Source: Bog-473 sp035552095 (GTDB taxonomy: Bacteria; Actinomycetota; Acidimicrobiia; Acidimicrobiales; RAAP-2). Taken from it: a stretch of DNA of 7,145 nt. How positions within the stretch are numbered: the stretch's first letter is position 1; every line of letters begins with the position of its first letter. A model generated the notes under the pieces. That model made no database searches, was not told the origin of the DNA, and worked only from the letters and a program-made list of their open reading frames with translations. A program made the position numbers and the translations under genes. Shown here piece after piece: positions 1 through 5,667 of this stretch. The stretch covers positions 1 through 7,145 of the forward strand of contig DASZMA010000110.1 of the NCBI GenBank assembly GCA_035552095.1, read 5' to 3'.

Positions 1-318
1 GTGGCCCTGCACGTGGTGATCATCGTCATTGTGCCCACGTTCGCCGCCCTCTGCGTCTGGCAGGTCAACCGCGCCCTGGCCGGCAACGACCTCAGTTGGG
101 CCTACGTCTTTGAATGGCCCTTCTTCGCCGGCTACGCCGTCTACATGTGGTGGCGCTTCGTCCACGAGGCGCCCCCGGATCCGGTCCGACCGACCCCCGA
201 GCGGGCCGACGTGCCCAAACCGACCAGCGATCCCGGTGCCGACGACGCCGACCTGGCCGCCTACAACCAGTACCTGGCCGACCTGGCGGCCCAGGACAAA
301 CCCAAACAGTGGCGCTGA
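1..318 (+). CDS. Small two-helix membrane protein of unknown function (start possibly outside window)
   Basis: The frame opens with GTG at the first base of the window and ends at TGA 316-318, giving 105 residues. Because the window begins exactly here, GTG may be the true start or an internal valine, so treat the 5' end as unproven. Residues 3-20 are strongly hydrophobic and residues 33-50, rich in Trp, Tyr and Phe, form a second likely membrane helix. The short loop between them carries Asn, Arg and Asp. From about residue 55 the chain is Pro/Asp/Glu-rich and presumably soluble, ending in an Ala/Leu/Asp helix with an AAYNQYL motif. I recall similar short two-helix proteins with an AAYNxYL tail in actinobacterial genomes, but I know no assigned function. 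It is convergent with tRNA-Gln, only 3 bp away. High third-position GC supports real coding. Confidence 0.72.
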   Translation: MALHVVIIVIVPTFAALCVWQVNRALAGNDLSWAYVFEWPFFAGYAVYMWWRFVHEAPPDPVRPTPERADVPKPTSDPGADDADLAAYNQYLADLAAQDKPKQWR

Positions 319-321
319 CGG

Positions 322-394
322 CTCCGGGGGGAGGGCTCGAACCTCCAACATCCGGCTCCAAAGGCCGACGTTCTGCCGATTGAACTACCCCGGA
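322..394 (-). tRNA. tRNA-Gln (anticodon UUG)
   Basis: Read on the - strand, the segment folds as a complete cloverleaf. The acceptor arms TCCGGGG and CCCCGGA pair perfectly over 7 bp. The D arm is GTTC/GAAC. The anticodon stem TCGGC/GCCGG closes a 7-base loop CTTTGGA. A 5-base variable region follows, then a T stem GGAGG/CCTCC with loop TTCGAGC. The anticodon is TTG (plus-strand positions 359-361), which reads CAA and makes this a glutamine tRNA. The discriminator base is G, as usual for tRNA-Gln. The next bases are CCG, so the 3' CCA is not encoded and must be added after transcription. Its promoter must lie in the 99-bp gap shared with the divergent response regulator. A weak TAACCT -10-like hexamer sits at 435-440 on the - strand. 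Confidence 0.97.
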
Positions 395-478
395 ATGCGA
401 CCGAGACCCCGGCGGGGGCAATGGTGGCAGGTAGAGGTTAGAGCGCCCCGGGCGACTGGTTCGGCGAACTCGTCGCAG

Positions 479-484
479 TAGGCT
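479..484 (+). promoter_or_regulatory. Candidate -10 box for a leaderless response-regulator transcript
   Basis: The hexamer TAGGCT fits the actinobacterial TAnnnT -10 pattern and ends 9 nt before the GTG at 494. Transcription would then start within a few bases of the start codon. The intervening CTCCTCCC contains no Shine-Dalgarno sequence and is in fact the pyrimidine complement of one. No good -35 is visible, the nearest candidate being TGGTTC at 457-462. A leaderless message is an inference from this spacing. Confidence 0.35.
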
Positions 485-493
485 TCTCCTCCC

Positions 494-1165
494 GTGCGCA
501 TCCTGGTGGTGGACGACGATATGGCCGTACGTCGATCCATCGACCGGGCGCTGCGTCTGGAGGGCTACGACGTCGTCACCGTGGGCACCGGCGGGGAAGC
601 CCTCGAGGCCCTGGCGCTGGCCCCGAACGACGCCCTCATCCTGGACCTGCAGCTGCCCGACATCGACGGGCTCCAGGTCTGCCGGCACATGCGCAGCGCC
701 GGCGACGACACGCCGGTACTCATGCTGACCGCCCGCCAGGCCATTGACGACCGGGTCCAGGGCCTCGACGCCGGGGCCGACGACTACCTGGTCAAGCCCT
801 TCGCCCTGGCCGAGTTGCTGGCCCGGCTGCGCGCCCTGCTCCGGCGGCGCTTCGAGGGTGAGGGCGGGCTGCTGCGGTTCGGCGAGCTCACCTTGGACCT
901 CTCCTCCCGGGAGGCCCACCGGGGCGACCGGGCCTTCAGCCTGACCCGCATTGAGTTCGATCTCCTCGAACTGTTCCTGCGCCACCCCCGGCAAGTGCTG
1001 ACCCGGGAGGTCCTGCTCAACCGCGTCTGGGGCTTTGACTTCGACTCGGGAACGAACTCGCTGGCGGTCTACGTGGGCTACCTCCGCCGCAAGACCGAGG
1101 AAGGCGGCGAGCCGCGCTGCATTCACACCGTGCGTGGGGTGGGCTACGTGTTGCGGGATACGTGA
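494..1165 (+). CDS. OmpR/PhoB-family response regulator (MprA-like)
   Basis: This 223-residue cytoplasmic transcription factor is the output partner of the histidine kinase that follows. The receiver domain spans roughly residues 1-118. It shows the acidic pocket VVDDD (5-9), the phospho-acceptor D51 in LILDLQLPDIDG, the switch Thr at T79 in LTAR, and the conserved K101 in LVKPF. The winged-helix DNA-binding domain (about 128-221) contains the family signatures SLTRIEFDLLELF, VLTREVLLNRVWG and IHTVRGVGYVLR. The stretch LAVYVGYLRRKTE closely resembles mycobacterial MprA, a regulator of cell-envelope stress, but orthology cannot be proved here. GTG at 494 is chosen because the family begins right at the RILVVDDD strand. 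No Shine-Dalgarno sequence precedes it. Its TGA overlaps the kinase GTG by 4 nt (GTGA at 1162-1165), so the pair is probably translationally coupled. Target genes are unknown. Confidence 0.96.
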   Translation: MRILVVDDDMAVRRSIDRALRLEGYDVVTVGTGGEALEALALAPNDALILDLQLPDIDGLQVCRHMRSAGDDTPVLMLTARQAIDDRVQGLDAGADDYLVKPFALAELLARLRALLRRRFEGEGGLLRFGELTLDLSSREAHRGDRAFSLTRIEFDLLELFLRHPRQVLTREVLLNRVWGFDFDSGTNSLAVYVGYLRRKTEEGGEPRCIHTVRGVGYVLRDT

Positions 1166-2523
1166 CCTTCCGCACCCGGTTGGTCCTGGCCTCCACCGTG
1201 GCCGTGGCGGTCGCCGTGCTGGCCGCCTCGGCCGCCTCCTTCCTGGCGGCCCGCAACTCACTGCTCGACGCGGCCGACAGCTCGCTCCAGGTGGCGGTCG
1301 ACCAGATCACCCGGGGCCAGAACATCAGCACGACCAACGCCACCATTGAGCAGGTGGTCAACTCCACCGGCGCCGTGGTGATCAACGGCGATCTCCCGGT
1401 GTCGGCCGAAGTACGGCTGGTGGCCGCCGGCCTGGCTCCCGCCTTCTTCGTCACCGTCGTCGTCAACGGCAACCAGGTGCGCGAGCTCGTCGAGCACCTG
1501 CCGGCGGGCAAGTTCTCCGTGGCCGGCCAACCGCTCGAGCAGGGAGGCGCCCTGCAGATCGCCACCCTGCTCAACGTGGGCTCGCAGCTACGCAAGCTGG
1601 GGCTGGTGCTGGGTGCGGTCGCGCTGGTCGGCGTCCTCCTGGCCGTGGTGTTCGGGTGGCTGGTCGCCCGCACCGCGCTGGTCCCGCTCAACTCCTTTAC
1701 CGCCACGGTGGAGGACCTGGCCGAGACCACCGACGTCTCCCGCCGCCTCAGCGCGGGCGGGCCCGACGAACTGGGTCGGCTGCGTCGGGCCTTCAACCGG
1801 CTGCTCGGGGCCCTCGAGTCATCGCGCCGCGCCCAGAGCCAGCTCGTGCTCGATGCGTCGCACGAGCTGCGCACCCCCCTCACCAGCTTGCGCACCAACC
1901 TCGAGGTCATCCGCCGCATTGACGAGCTGACCCTGGCCGACCGCTCCGTCCTGGTCGACGACGTCCTGGTCCAGCTGCAGGAGCTGACCGATCTGGTGGG
2001 CGACCTGGCCGAGTTGGCCCGGGGGGACCACTTCCCATCTGCGCAGGAGGCCCTCCGTCTCGATGTGCTGGTCAGCGACGCCGTGTCGCTGGCGGTCACC
2101 CACGGGCGGGCCCAGGACGTGACGTTCGAGTTGGTGGCCGAGGAGTGCTGGGTCGACGCCCACGCCGACCGCTTGTCCCGGGCGGTCGGCAACCTGCTCG
2201 ACAACGCCCGCAAATGGAGCCCTCCGGGATCGGTGGTCTCGGTGCTGTGCCGCCAGGGTCAGGTCGTGGTGCACGACCGTGGGCCGGGGATCGCTCCCGA
2301 CGACCTGCCGCACATCTTCGATCGCTTCTACCGGGCGCCGGCCGCCCGCGGCCTGCCCGGCTCAGGTCTGGGGCTGGCCATCGTGGCCCAGGTGGCCAAG
2401 GCCGAGGGGGGGACCATCTCGGCCGAGACCGACCCCGGGGGAGGCACCCGGATGACGTTGCGCCTGCCCACGGTGAAGCGCCCGGCCGAAGCGGCCTACG
2501 ACACATTCTTCACTCCCTCTTAG
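1162..2523 (+). CDS. Membrane sensor histidine kinase (MprB-like)
   Basis: This 453-residue inner-membrane kinase should autophosphorylate and pass phosphate to D51 of the preceding regulator. A first membrane helix covers residues 8-29. An extracytoplasmic sensor region spans about 31-144 and has no family I recognise. A second helix lies at 146-168. A HAMP linker (about 170-222) leads to the dimerisation domain with the phospho-accepting H234 in SHELRTPLTSLRTNLEV. The ATPase domain has an N box NLLDN (344-348), a G1 box DRGPGIAP (372-379), an F box IFDRFYR (385-391) and a G2 box GSGLGLAIV (400-408). All motifs are intact, so it is expected to be active. It starts at GTG 1162, overlapping the regulator stop by 4 nt. 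The HAMP-HisKA layout and the SLRTNLEV sequence resemble MprB of mycobacteria, but the sensed signal cannot be inferred. Confidence 0.96.
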   Translation: MTFRTRLVLASTVAVAVAVLAASAASFLAARNSLLDAADSSLQVAVDQITRGQNISTTNATIEQVVNSTGAVVINGDLPVSAEVRLVAAGLAPAFFVTVVVNGNQVRELVEHLPAGKFSVAGQPLEQGGALQIATLLNVGSQLRKLGLVLGAVALVGVLLAVVFGWLVARTALVPLNSFTATVEDLAETTDVSRRLSAGGPDELGRLRRAFNRLLGALESSRRAQSQLVLDASHELRTPLTSLRTNLEVIRRIDELTLADRSVLVDDVLVQLQELTDLVGDLAELARGDHFPSAQEALRLDVLVSDAVSLAVTHGRAQDVTFELVAEECWVDAHADRLSRAVGNLLDNARKWSPPGSVVSVLCRQGQVVVHDRGPGIAPDDLPHIFDRFYRAPAARGLPGSGLGLAIVAQVAKAEGGTISAETDPGGGTRMTLRLPTVKRPAEAAYDTFFTPS

Positions 2524-2705
2524 GCGGCTCACGGCTGGCCTTGAGGTGGCGTGGTCACACTGTCGCTACCTCGCAGCACCCGCCGGTGGCACCGGAGTGG
2601 GCTCGGGACAGCGGCGCCTCCGGACGCGAGCCACCCGGCTCACCGTCCGCCGCACCAGCAACGGGGGCGCTCATGTCCGCGGCCCGCACTGAGCCCCGTC
2701 GGTCT

Positions 2706-2740
2706 GCCGCCGGGGGTGGACCGCCTCCACCCCCGGCGGC
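2706..2740. terminator. Perfect 15-bp GC hairpin between convergent genes
   Basis: The arms GCCGCCGGGGGTGGA (2706-2720) and its exact complement (2726-2740) enclose the 5-base loop CCGCC. The hairpin lies between the kinase stop at 2523 and the VOC gene stop at 2783, which are convergent, and can form in both transcripts. There is no U-run: AACCTTCTC follows on the + strand. It would therefore be a U-less terminator of the kind proposed for high-GC actinobacteria, or simply a 3'-end stabiliser. The rest of the 2524-2782 gap holds only two weaker hairpins (2583-2595 and 2628-2641) and no convincing gene. Confidence 0.6.
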
Positions 2741-2782
2741 AACCTTCTCTCCGGGGGCATTTCTCCCGACCTCAGGACAACA

Positions 2783-3151
2783 TCAACCGGCGTCGATCAA
2801 CTCAATGCGGTTGCCAAAGGGATCGTCGACGTAGCAGCCGGCCCCCTCAGGCTGGTCCGGGTTGGGGCGTACCGTCACGCCGACCGAGGCCAGGAGTGAG
2901 GTGAGGCCGGCCAGGTCGCGCACCAACAGGGCCGGGTGGGCTTTTTGGGCCGGCCGGAAATCGGCCTCGACCCCCAGGTGGATGTTCGCCGCCCCGGAAG
3001 TGAACCAGCAGCCGCCCCGCTGGGCCATGGGCTCGGGTTTGGGCAGCCGGGCCAAACCCAGCAACCCGGAGTAGAACGCTTCGGCCTCATCTTCTCGCCC
3101 GGCGGGCATGGCCAGCTGGACGTGATCGAGGCCAACCACGGCGAAGCCCAT
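2783..3151 (-). CDS. VOC-fold (glyoxalase/bleomycin resistance/dioxygenase superfamily) protein
   Basis: The 122-residue product has the typical length of a single-chain VOC protein made of two beta-alpha-beta-beta-beta modules. Module one runs about residues 4-61, opening with VGLDHVQLAM and closing with NIHLGVE. Module two starts at HPALLVRDL and ends in the hallmark YVDDPFGNRIELID. Probable metal ligands are H10, H72 and E117, with H58 a further candidate. The substrate is not predictable: the superfamily spans glyoxalases, isomerases, dioxygenases and antibiotic-binding proteins. ATG 3151 is chosen over an in-frame upstream ATG (3220) for two reasons. It begins directly at the first beta strand, and a clear AGGAGG (plus-strand complement at 3161-3166) sits 9 nt upstream. 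The gene is divergent from the bS22 gene (72-bp gap) and convergent with the kinase. Cytoplasmic, with no signal peptide. Confidence 0.9.
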   Translation of the reverse strand: MGFAVVGLDHVQLAMPAGREDEAEAFYSGLLGLARLPKPEPMAQRGGCWFTSGAANIHLGVEADFRPAQKAHPALLVRDLAGLTSLLASVGVTVRPNPDQPEGAGCYVDDPFGNRIELIDAG

Positions 3152-3172
3152 GCCCGGGAACCTCCTCGTCGT

Positions 3173-3186
3173 CAGGTGCCGACCTG
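3173..3186. repeat. Small inverted repeat in the VOC/bS22 divergent intergenic region
   Basis: CAGGT (3173-3177) and ACCTG (3182-3186) are perfect 5-bp arms around GCCG. The repeat lies between the VOC Shine-Dalgarno sequence and the putative -10 box of bS22, close to where a bS22 -35 element would sit. It could be an operator, but arms this short occur often by chance in GC-rich DNA. Confidence 0.2.
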
Positions 3187-3207
3187 GCAGTCGGGCCGGC
3201 GGACCGC

Positions 3208-3213
3208 TAGCCT
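3208..3213 (+). promoter_or_regulatory. Candidate -10 box of the bS22 gene
   Basis: TAGCCT fits TAnnnT and ends 10 nt before the ATG at 3224. With the usual 6-7 nt discriminator, transcription would begin about 3-4 nt before the start codon. No Shine-Dalgarno sequence is present in CTGCCGCACGAC, so the message would be leaderless or nearly so. The box resembles TAGGCT in front of the response regulator. No clear -35 is seen. Confidence 0.35.
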
Positions 3214-3223
3214 GCCGCACGAC

Positions 3224-3322
3224 ATGGGATCACTGATCAAGAAGCGCCGCAAGCGCATGCGCAAGAAAAAGCACAAGAAGATGCTGAAGGCCACCCGCTG
3301 GCAGCGCCGAGCGGGTAAGTAA
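3224..3322 (+). CDS. bS22-type small ribosomal protein (AURKAIP1/COX24 domain)
   Basis: The predicted peptide has only 32 residues and is extremely basic: 19 residues are Lys or Arg. It starts MGSLIKKRRKRM and ends RWQRRAGK. This matches the pattern I recall for actinobacterial bS22, a short GSxIKKRRKRM...KKKHKK...TRxQRR peptide that binds the small ribosomal subunit in mycobacteria. It is related to the C-terminal AURKAIP1/COX24 segment of mitochondrial mS38. Expected role: a structural component contacting 16S rRNA. The ATG at 3224 follows a candidate -10 box with essentially no leader and no Shine-Dalgarno sequence. A longer in-frame reading from 2936 is an artefact that would run through the divergent VOC gene. 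Its stop lies 11 bp from the convergent ispE stop. Genes this short are often missed by gene finders. Confidence 0.9.
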   Translation: MGSLIKKRRKRMRKKKHKKMLKATRWQRRAGK

Positions 3323-3333
3323 CCCTCTCTCGC

Positions 3334-4164
3334 TCAGGTCGCCGGCCCGTCCCAGTCCACGGGCACCGTGTGGGCCCGCACCAGCAGCGCCTGCTCCCCA
3401 CCCTGGCTGAGCCAACTCGTCTGAGCTGCGTCGCCTTCGCCGCCCTCGTCCGGCTCGCCCTCGCCTCTGTGGCCACCCGGTGGCATTGCGTCCTCGACGA
3501 ACCAGGTCGACCCACTCCCGGCCAATAAGGGCTGTTTCCCGGTGTGCTCGCCCAGGGCGTCGCGCCAGCCGGCCAACCGGGGTTCCACCGCCAGCGCCGC
3601 CGCCGTGAGCCCATTGCTCCCCACCTCGGGCGCGTTGAGCCCCCCGGCCTCGTCCCAGGTTGCGTAGACCCGGGCCGTGTCCACCCCGAACGGCGGGACG
3701 AGGAGGGTGAACCACCGGGGTACGAAATCGAGTGGGGTGACCCGCTCGCCGACGCCCTCGACCAGGGCCCGGCCACCCCTCAGGCTGAAGGGCACGTCGG
3801 ACCCCAAGGCGAGCGCCACCGCGGCATCAGCACACCCGGCCCAGCGCAGCACGGCAGCGGCATCGGTTGATCCGCCGCCCAGCCCCCCACCCAGCGGGAT
3901 GCGCTTCACCACGTGGACCGCCGCAGTCCGGCCCACCGCGGCCAGCGCCCGTGTAATGAGGTTGCCTTCGTCGAGCGCCAACGACTCCGCCCGCGTGCCC
4001 GGGCCCGCCTCGACCGACAACCCGTCACCGCCCTCGGTGATGGTGAGCTCGTCGGCCAGGCTCAGCGCGACCATCTCGGCCCGCAACTCATGCAACCCGT
4101 CGGCCCGCACGCCGGTCACGGTCAACGTGAGCGTGAGCTTGGCCGGCGCCAGCATCCGGGTCAT
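3334..4164 (-). CDS. ispE: 4-diphosphocytidyl-2-C-methyl-D-erythritol kinase
   Basis: IspE phosphorylates the 2-hydroxyl of CDP-methylerythritol with ATP, the fourth step of the MEP isoprenoid pathway, in the cytoplasm. The 276-residue product is a GHMP kinase. It shows the N-terminal substrate motif APAKLTL with catalytic K9, ADGLHEL (21-27), the glycine-rich ATP loop PLGGGLGGGSTDAAAVL (90-106), catalytic D123 in GSDVPF, and the C-terminal LAGSGSTWF (214-222). ATG 4164 is chosen because its TGA-overlapping form (ATGA) couples it to rsmA, and GGAGG sits 8 nt upstream. A GTG at 4182 is less likely. Oddities: the aromatic residue that normally precedes His in the ADGYH motif is Leu24, the usual Asn after PAK is Thr11, and residues 226-250 are a Gly/Glu-rich low-complexity insertion. 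The kinase residues remain, so activity is expected. Confidence 0.93.
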   Translation of the reverse strand: MTRMLAPAKLTLTLTVTGVRADGLHELRAEMVALSLADELTITEGGDGLSVEAGPGTRAESLALDEGNLITRALAAVGRTAAVHVVKRIPLGGGLGGGSTDAAAVLRWAGCADAAVALALGSDVPFSLRGGRALVEGVGERVTPLDFVPRWFTLLVPPFGVDTARVYATWDEAGGLNAPEVGSNGLTAAALAVEPRLAGWRDALGEHTGKQPLLAGSGSTWFVEDAMPPGGHRGEGEPDEGGEGDAAQTSWLSQGGEQALLVRAHTVPVDWDGPAT

Positions 4165-4979
4165 CGGGCCAACCTCCCCCACTCCTCCACATTGAGCTCC
4201 TCGGCGCGGGCGTCGGGACGGATGCCGGCGCGGCTGAACGCGTCGGGGTCGACCACCCCGGCCAACGAGCCCCGCAGCATCTTGCGCCGCTGCCCGAACC
4301 CCGCCTTCACCACTGCCGCCAGTCGCTCGTAACTCACCTCTCCCGTATCGACGGCCGGGACCGCCAGGCGGTCCATGCGGACCAGGACCGACTCCACCCG
4401 CGGCCGGGGGATGAACACCGATGCCGGCACCCGCCCGACCACTTTGGAGGTGGCGAAGTAAGCCACGCGTACTGAGACCGAACCGTACGCCGGATCACCC
4501 ACCCGGGCCGCCATCCGCTCCCCCACCTCGCGCTGGACCATGAAGAGGAGATGCTCGACCGCCGGGACCTCGACCAGGGTCTTGAACACCAGCGGCGTGG
4601 CGATGTTGTACGGCAGGTTGGCCACCAGGGACCACGGCCCACCGCCGCGCTCGGCCAGGAGCCCGGCCACGTCCAGCGTCATGGCGTCGCCTTCGACCAC
4701 CTCGACGCCGGCCGGTTCGGCCACCGAGCGCAGTACCGGCAGCAGATAGCGATCCAACTCGACCGCGACCACCCGGGCCCCGGTCTCGGCCAGGGCCAGG
4801 GACAAAGAACCCAGGCCAGCCCCGAATTCGAGCACCGAGGAGCCCGGTCCCACCCCGGCCAGGCGGGCGATGCGGCGCACCGTGTTGGGGTCAGCGACGA
4901 AGTTCTGGCCCAGGGCCCGGCTGGGCCGCAATCCGTGGGCCGCCAGTAGGGCGGCGATGTCGGCGCCGGAATGGGTCAC
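4161..4979 (-). CDS. rsmA: 16S rRNA (adenine1518-N6/adenine1519-N6)-dimethyltransferase
   Basis: RsmA (KsgA) uses S-adenosylmethionine to dimethylate two adjacent adenines in the 3' terminal helix of 16S rRNA during late 30S assembly. The 272-residue length is normal. The N-terminal ALGQNFVADP (22-31) is the family signature. Motif I is VLEFGAGLGSLS (49-60), followed by the SAM-ribose-binding E74 and D98 in EGDAM. The catalytic motif IV NLPYN is at 121-125. The target-recognition end has VFIPRPRVESVLVRM (188-202) and FGQRRKMLR (228-236). All are intact. The start is GTG 4979, which overlaps the TGA of the upstream beta-barrel gene as GTGA; there is no clear Shine-Dalgarno sequence, so coupling is likely. 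Its own TGA overlaps the ispE ATG. The rsmA-ispE neighbourhood is widely conserved in Gram-positive bacteria. Confidence 0.97.
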   Translation of the reverse strand: MTHSGADIAALLAAHGLRPSRALGQNFVADPNTVRRIARLAGVGPGSSVLEFGAGLGSLSLALAETGARVVAVELDRYLLPVLRSVAEPAGVEVVEGDAMTLDVAGLLAERGGGPWSLVANLPYNIATPLVFKTLVEVPAVEHLLFMVQREVGERMAARVGDPAYGSVSVRVAYFATSKVVGRVPASVFIPRPRVESVLVRMDRLAVPAVDTGEVSYERLAAVVKAGFGQRRKMLRGSLAGVVDPDAFSRAGIRPDARAEELNVEEWGRLAR

Positions 4980-5572
4980 CAGGAGATTGTGACGTCCACC
5001 ACTCCCTGACTGGGGTCACCGATCTGCGAGAAGCCCGAATACGACATGTCGAGGACACGCGGATAGCCCGCTGCTTCGTAGTCGTCGATGAGGCACGTCG
5101 TGTGGGCGCCGGTGGCGTCATTGGTCACCGTGACCACTGTGCCGCGCGGCAGCGTGTGGCTGGCGCACGTGCCCGGACCGGCCTGCGGGTACCACGTGGC
5201 TTGACCGTTCTCACTGTTGCCGTGCAGTACCGGCTGCGGTGCCGGCGCCGTCGTCGTTGTCACCACCGGTCGAGGCGCCGTGGTCGGCGTCGTCGTCGGC
5301 GGTGGCGCGGCTTGCGTGGTCGGCGTTGCGGCAGGCGCCGGCACCGTCGTCGTCGTTGGCGCTTGATACGCCACCAGATGCGACGGCAACGTCACGTCGT
5401 CGAGTCGTGACGCCGGAAGCACGCGACGCGCGCTGACGAGCGATGTCGGATCCGACTCACGCTGTGCGTGTGCCGTTCCGTTCTGCAGCAAGAGGAGAGG
5501 CACACCGAACACGCCGCCGCATAGACCTGCGGCGACGACAATGCGCCTTACCTGAGTGCTCTGTTTCCGCAG
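4976..5572 (-). CDS. Secreted RlpA-like double-psi beta-barrel protein with Thr/Pro linker
   Basis: From CTG 5572 the product is 198 residues. A signal peptide comes first: a basic n-region with Arg/Lys at 2, 3, 9 and 10, a hydrophobic core (11-29), and a cleavage site after AHA (34-36). A short spacer follows, then a Thr/Pro/Ala linker (about 71-115), then a double-psi beta-barrel (about 123-198) with GQATWYP, HTLPRGTVVTVTN and VLDMSYSGF. H139 and D175 match the positions of the His and Asp reported as catalytic in RlpA lytic transglycosylases. Cys136 and Cys160 could form a disulfide. The RlpA motif NDRGP is diverged to IDDYEAAGYP, and there is no SPOR domain. Peptidoglycan cleavage is therefore plausible but unproven. 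No ATG, GTG or TTG exists in frame between the stop at 5660-5662 and GTG 5512, and GTG 5512 would remove the basic n-region. The gene overlaps rsmA by 4 nt (GTGA). Confidence 0.82.
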   Translation of the reverse strand: MRKQSTQVRRIVVAAGLCGGVFGVPLLLLQNGTAHAQRESDPTSLVSARRVLPASRLDDVTLPSHLVAYQAPTTTTVPAPAATPTTQAAPPPTTTPTTAPRPVVTTTTAPAPQPVLHGNSENGQATWYPQAGPGTCASHTLPRGTVVTVTNDATGAHTTCLIDDYEAAGYPRVLDMSYSGFSQIGDPSQGVVDVTISW

Positions 5573-5604
5573 GGCTCCACCCTTCTCCGGGGACAGTGCA
5601 CCCG

Positions 5605-5623
5605 CGCCAACACAAGGTTGGCG
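5605..5623 (-). repeat. Leader hairpin upstream of the RlpA-like gene
   Basis: CGCCAAC and GTTGGCG are perfect 7-bp arms around a 5-nt loop. On the - strand the hairpin lies in the putative leader, about 32 nt before CTG 5572 and just before the purine-rich GGAGAAGGGTGGAGCC that could bind the ribosome. It could influence translation initiation or be part of a larger RNA fold. No U-run follows it, so it does not look like a terminator. Confidence 0.4.
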
Positions 5624-5637
5624 AGGGGGTTGGAGAG

Positions 5638-5667
5638 AACATAGGGAATACGAGGGTGCTCATGCAA
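5638..5667 (-). promoter_or_regulatory. Candidate sigma-70-type promoter of the RlpA-like/rsmA/ispE operon
   Basis: On the - strand, TTGCAT (complement at 5662-5667) and TATGTT (complement at 5638-5643) are separated by 18 nt. Each matches four of six bases of the sigma-70 consensus. Transcription would start near 5631, leaving a leader of about 59 nt before CTG 5572. It is the best pairing I found in the interval but is not proven. Confidence 0.35.

Noticed and set aside
92..1261. 389-codon open frame on the - strand over the first gene, tRNA and response regulator
   Set aside because: It is Pro/Arg/Gly-rich translation of the complement of clear genes and crosses the tRNA; this is a typical high-GC shadow frame with no domain.
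1017..2213. 398-codon open frame on the - strand opposite the histidine kinase
   Set aside because: Ser/Arg/Thr-rich shadow of an intact kinase with all catalytic boxes; no motif of its own.
2145..2834. 229-codon + strand frame spanning the kinase end and the gap
   Set aside because: It overlaps the kinase ATPase domain in another frame, is Pro/Gly/Arg-rich, and crosses the hairpin and the VOC stop; no recognisable domain in the intergenic part.
2936..3223. Longer N-terminal extension of the bS22 frame
   Set aside because: The extension overlaps the VOC gene on the other strand and does not resemble any bS22 sequence; the family begins at MGS.
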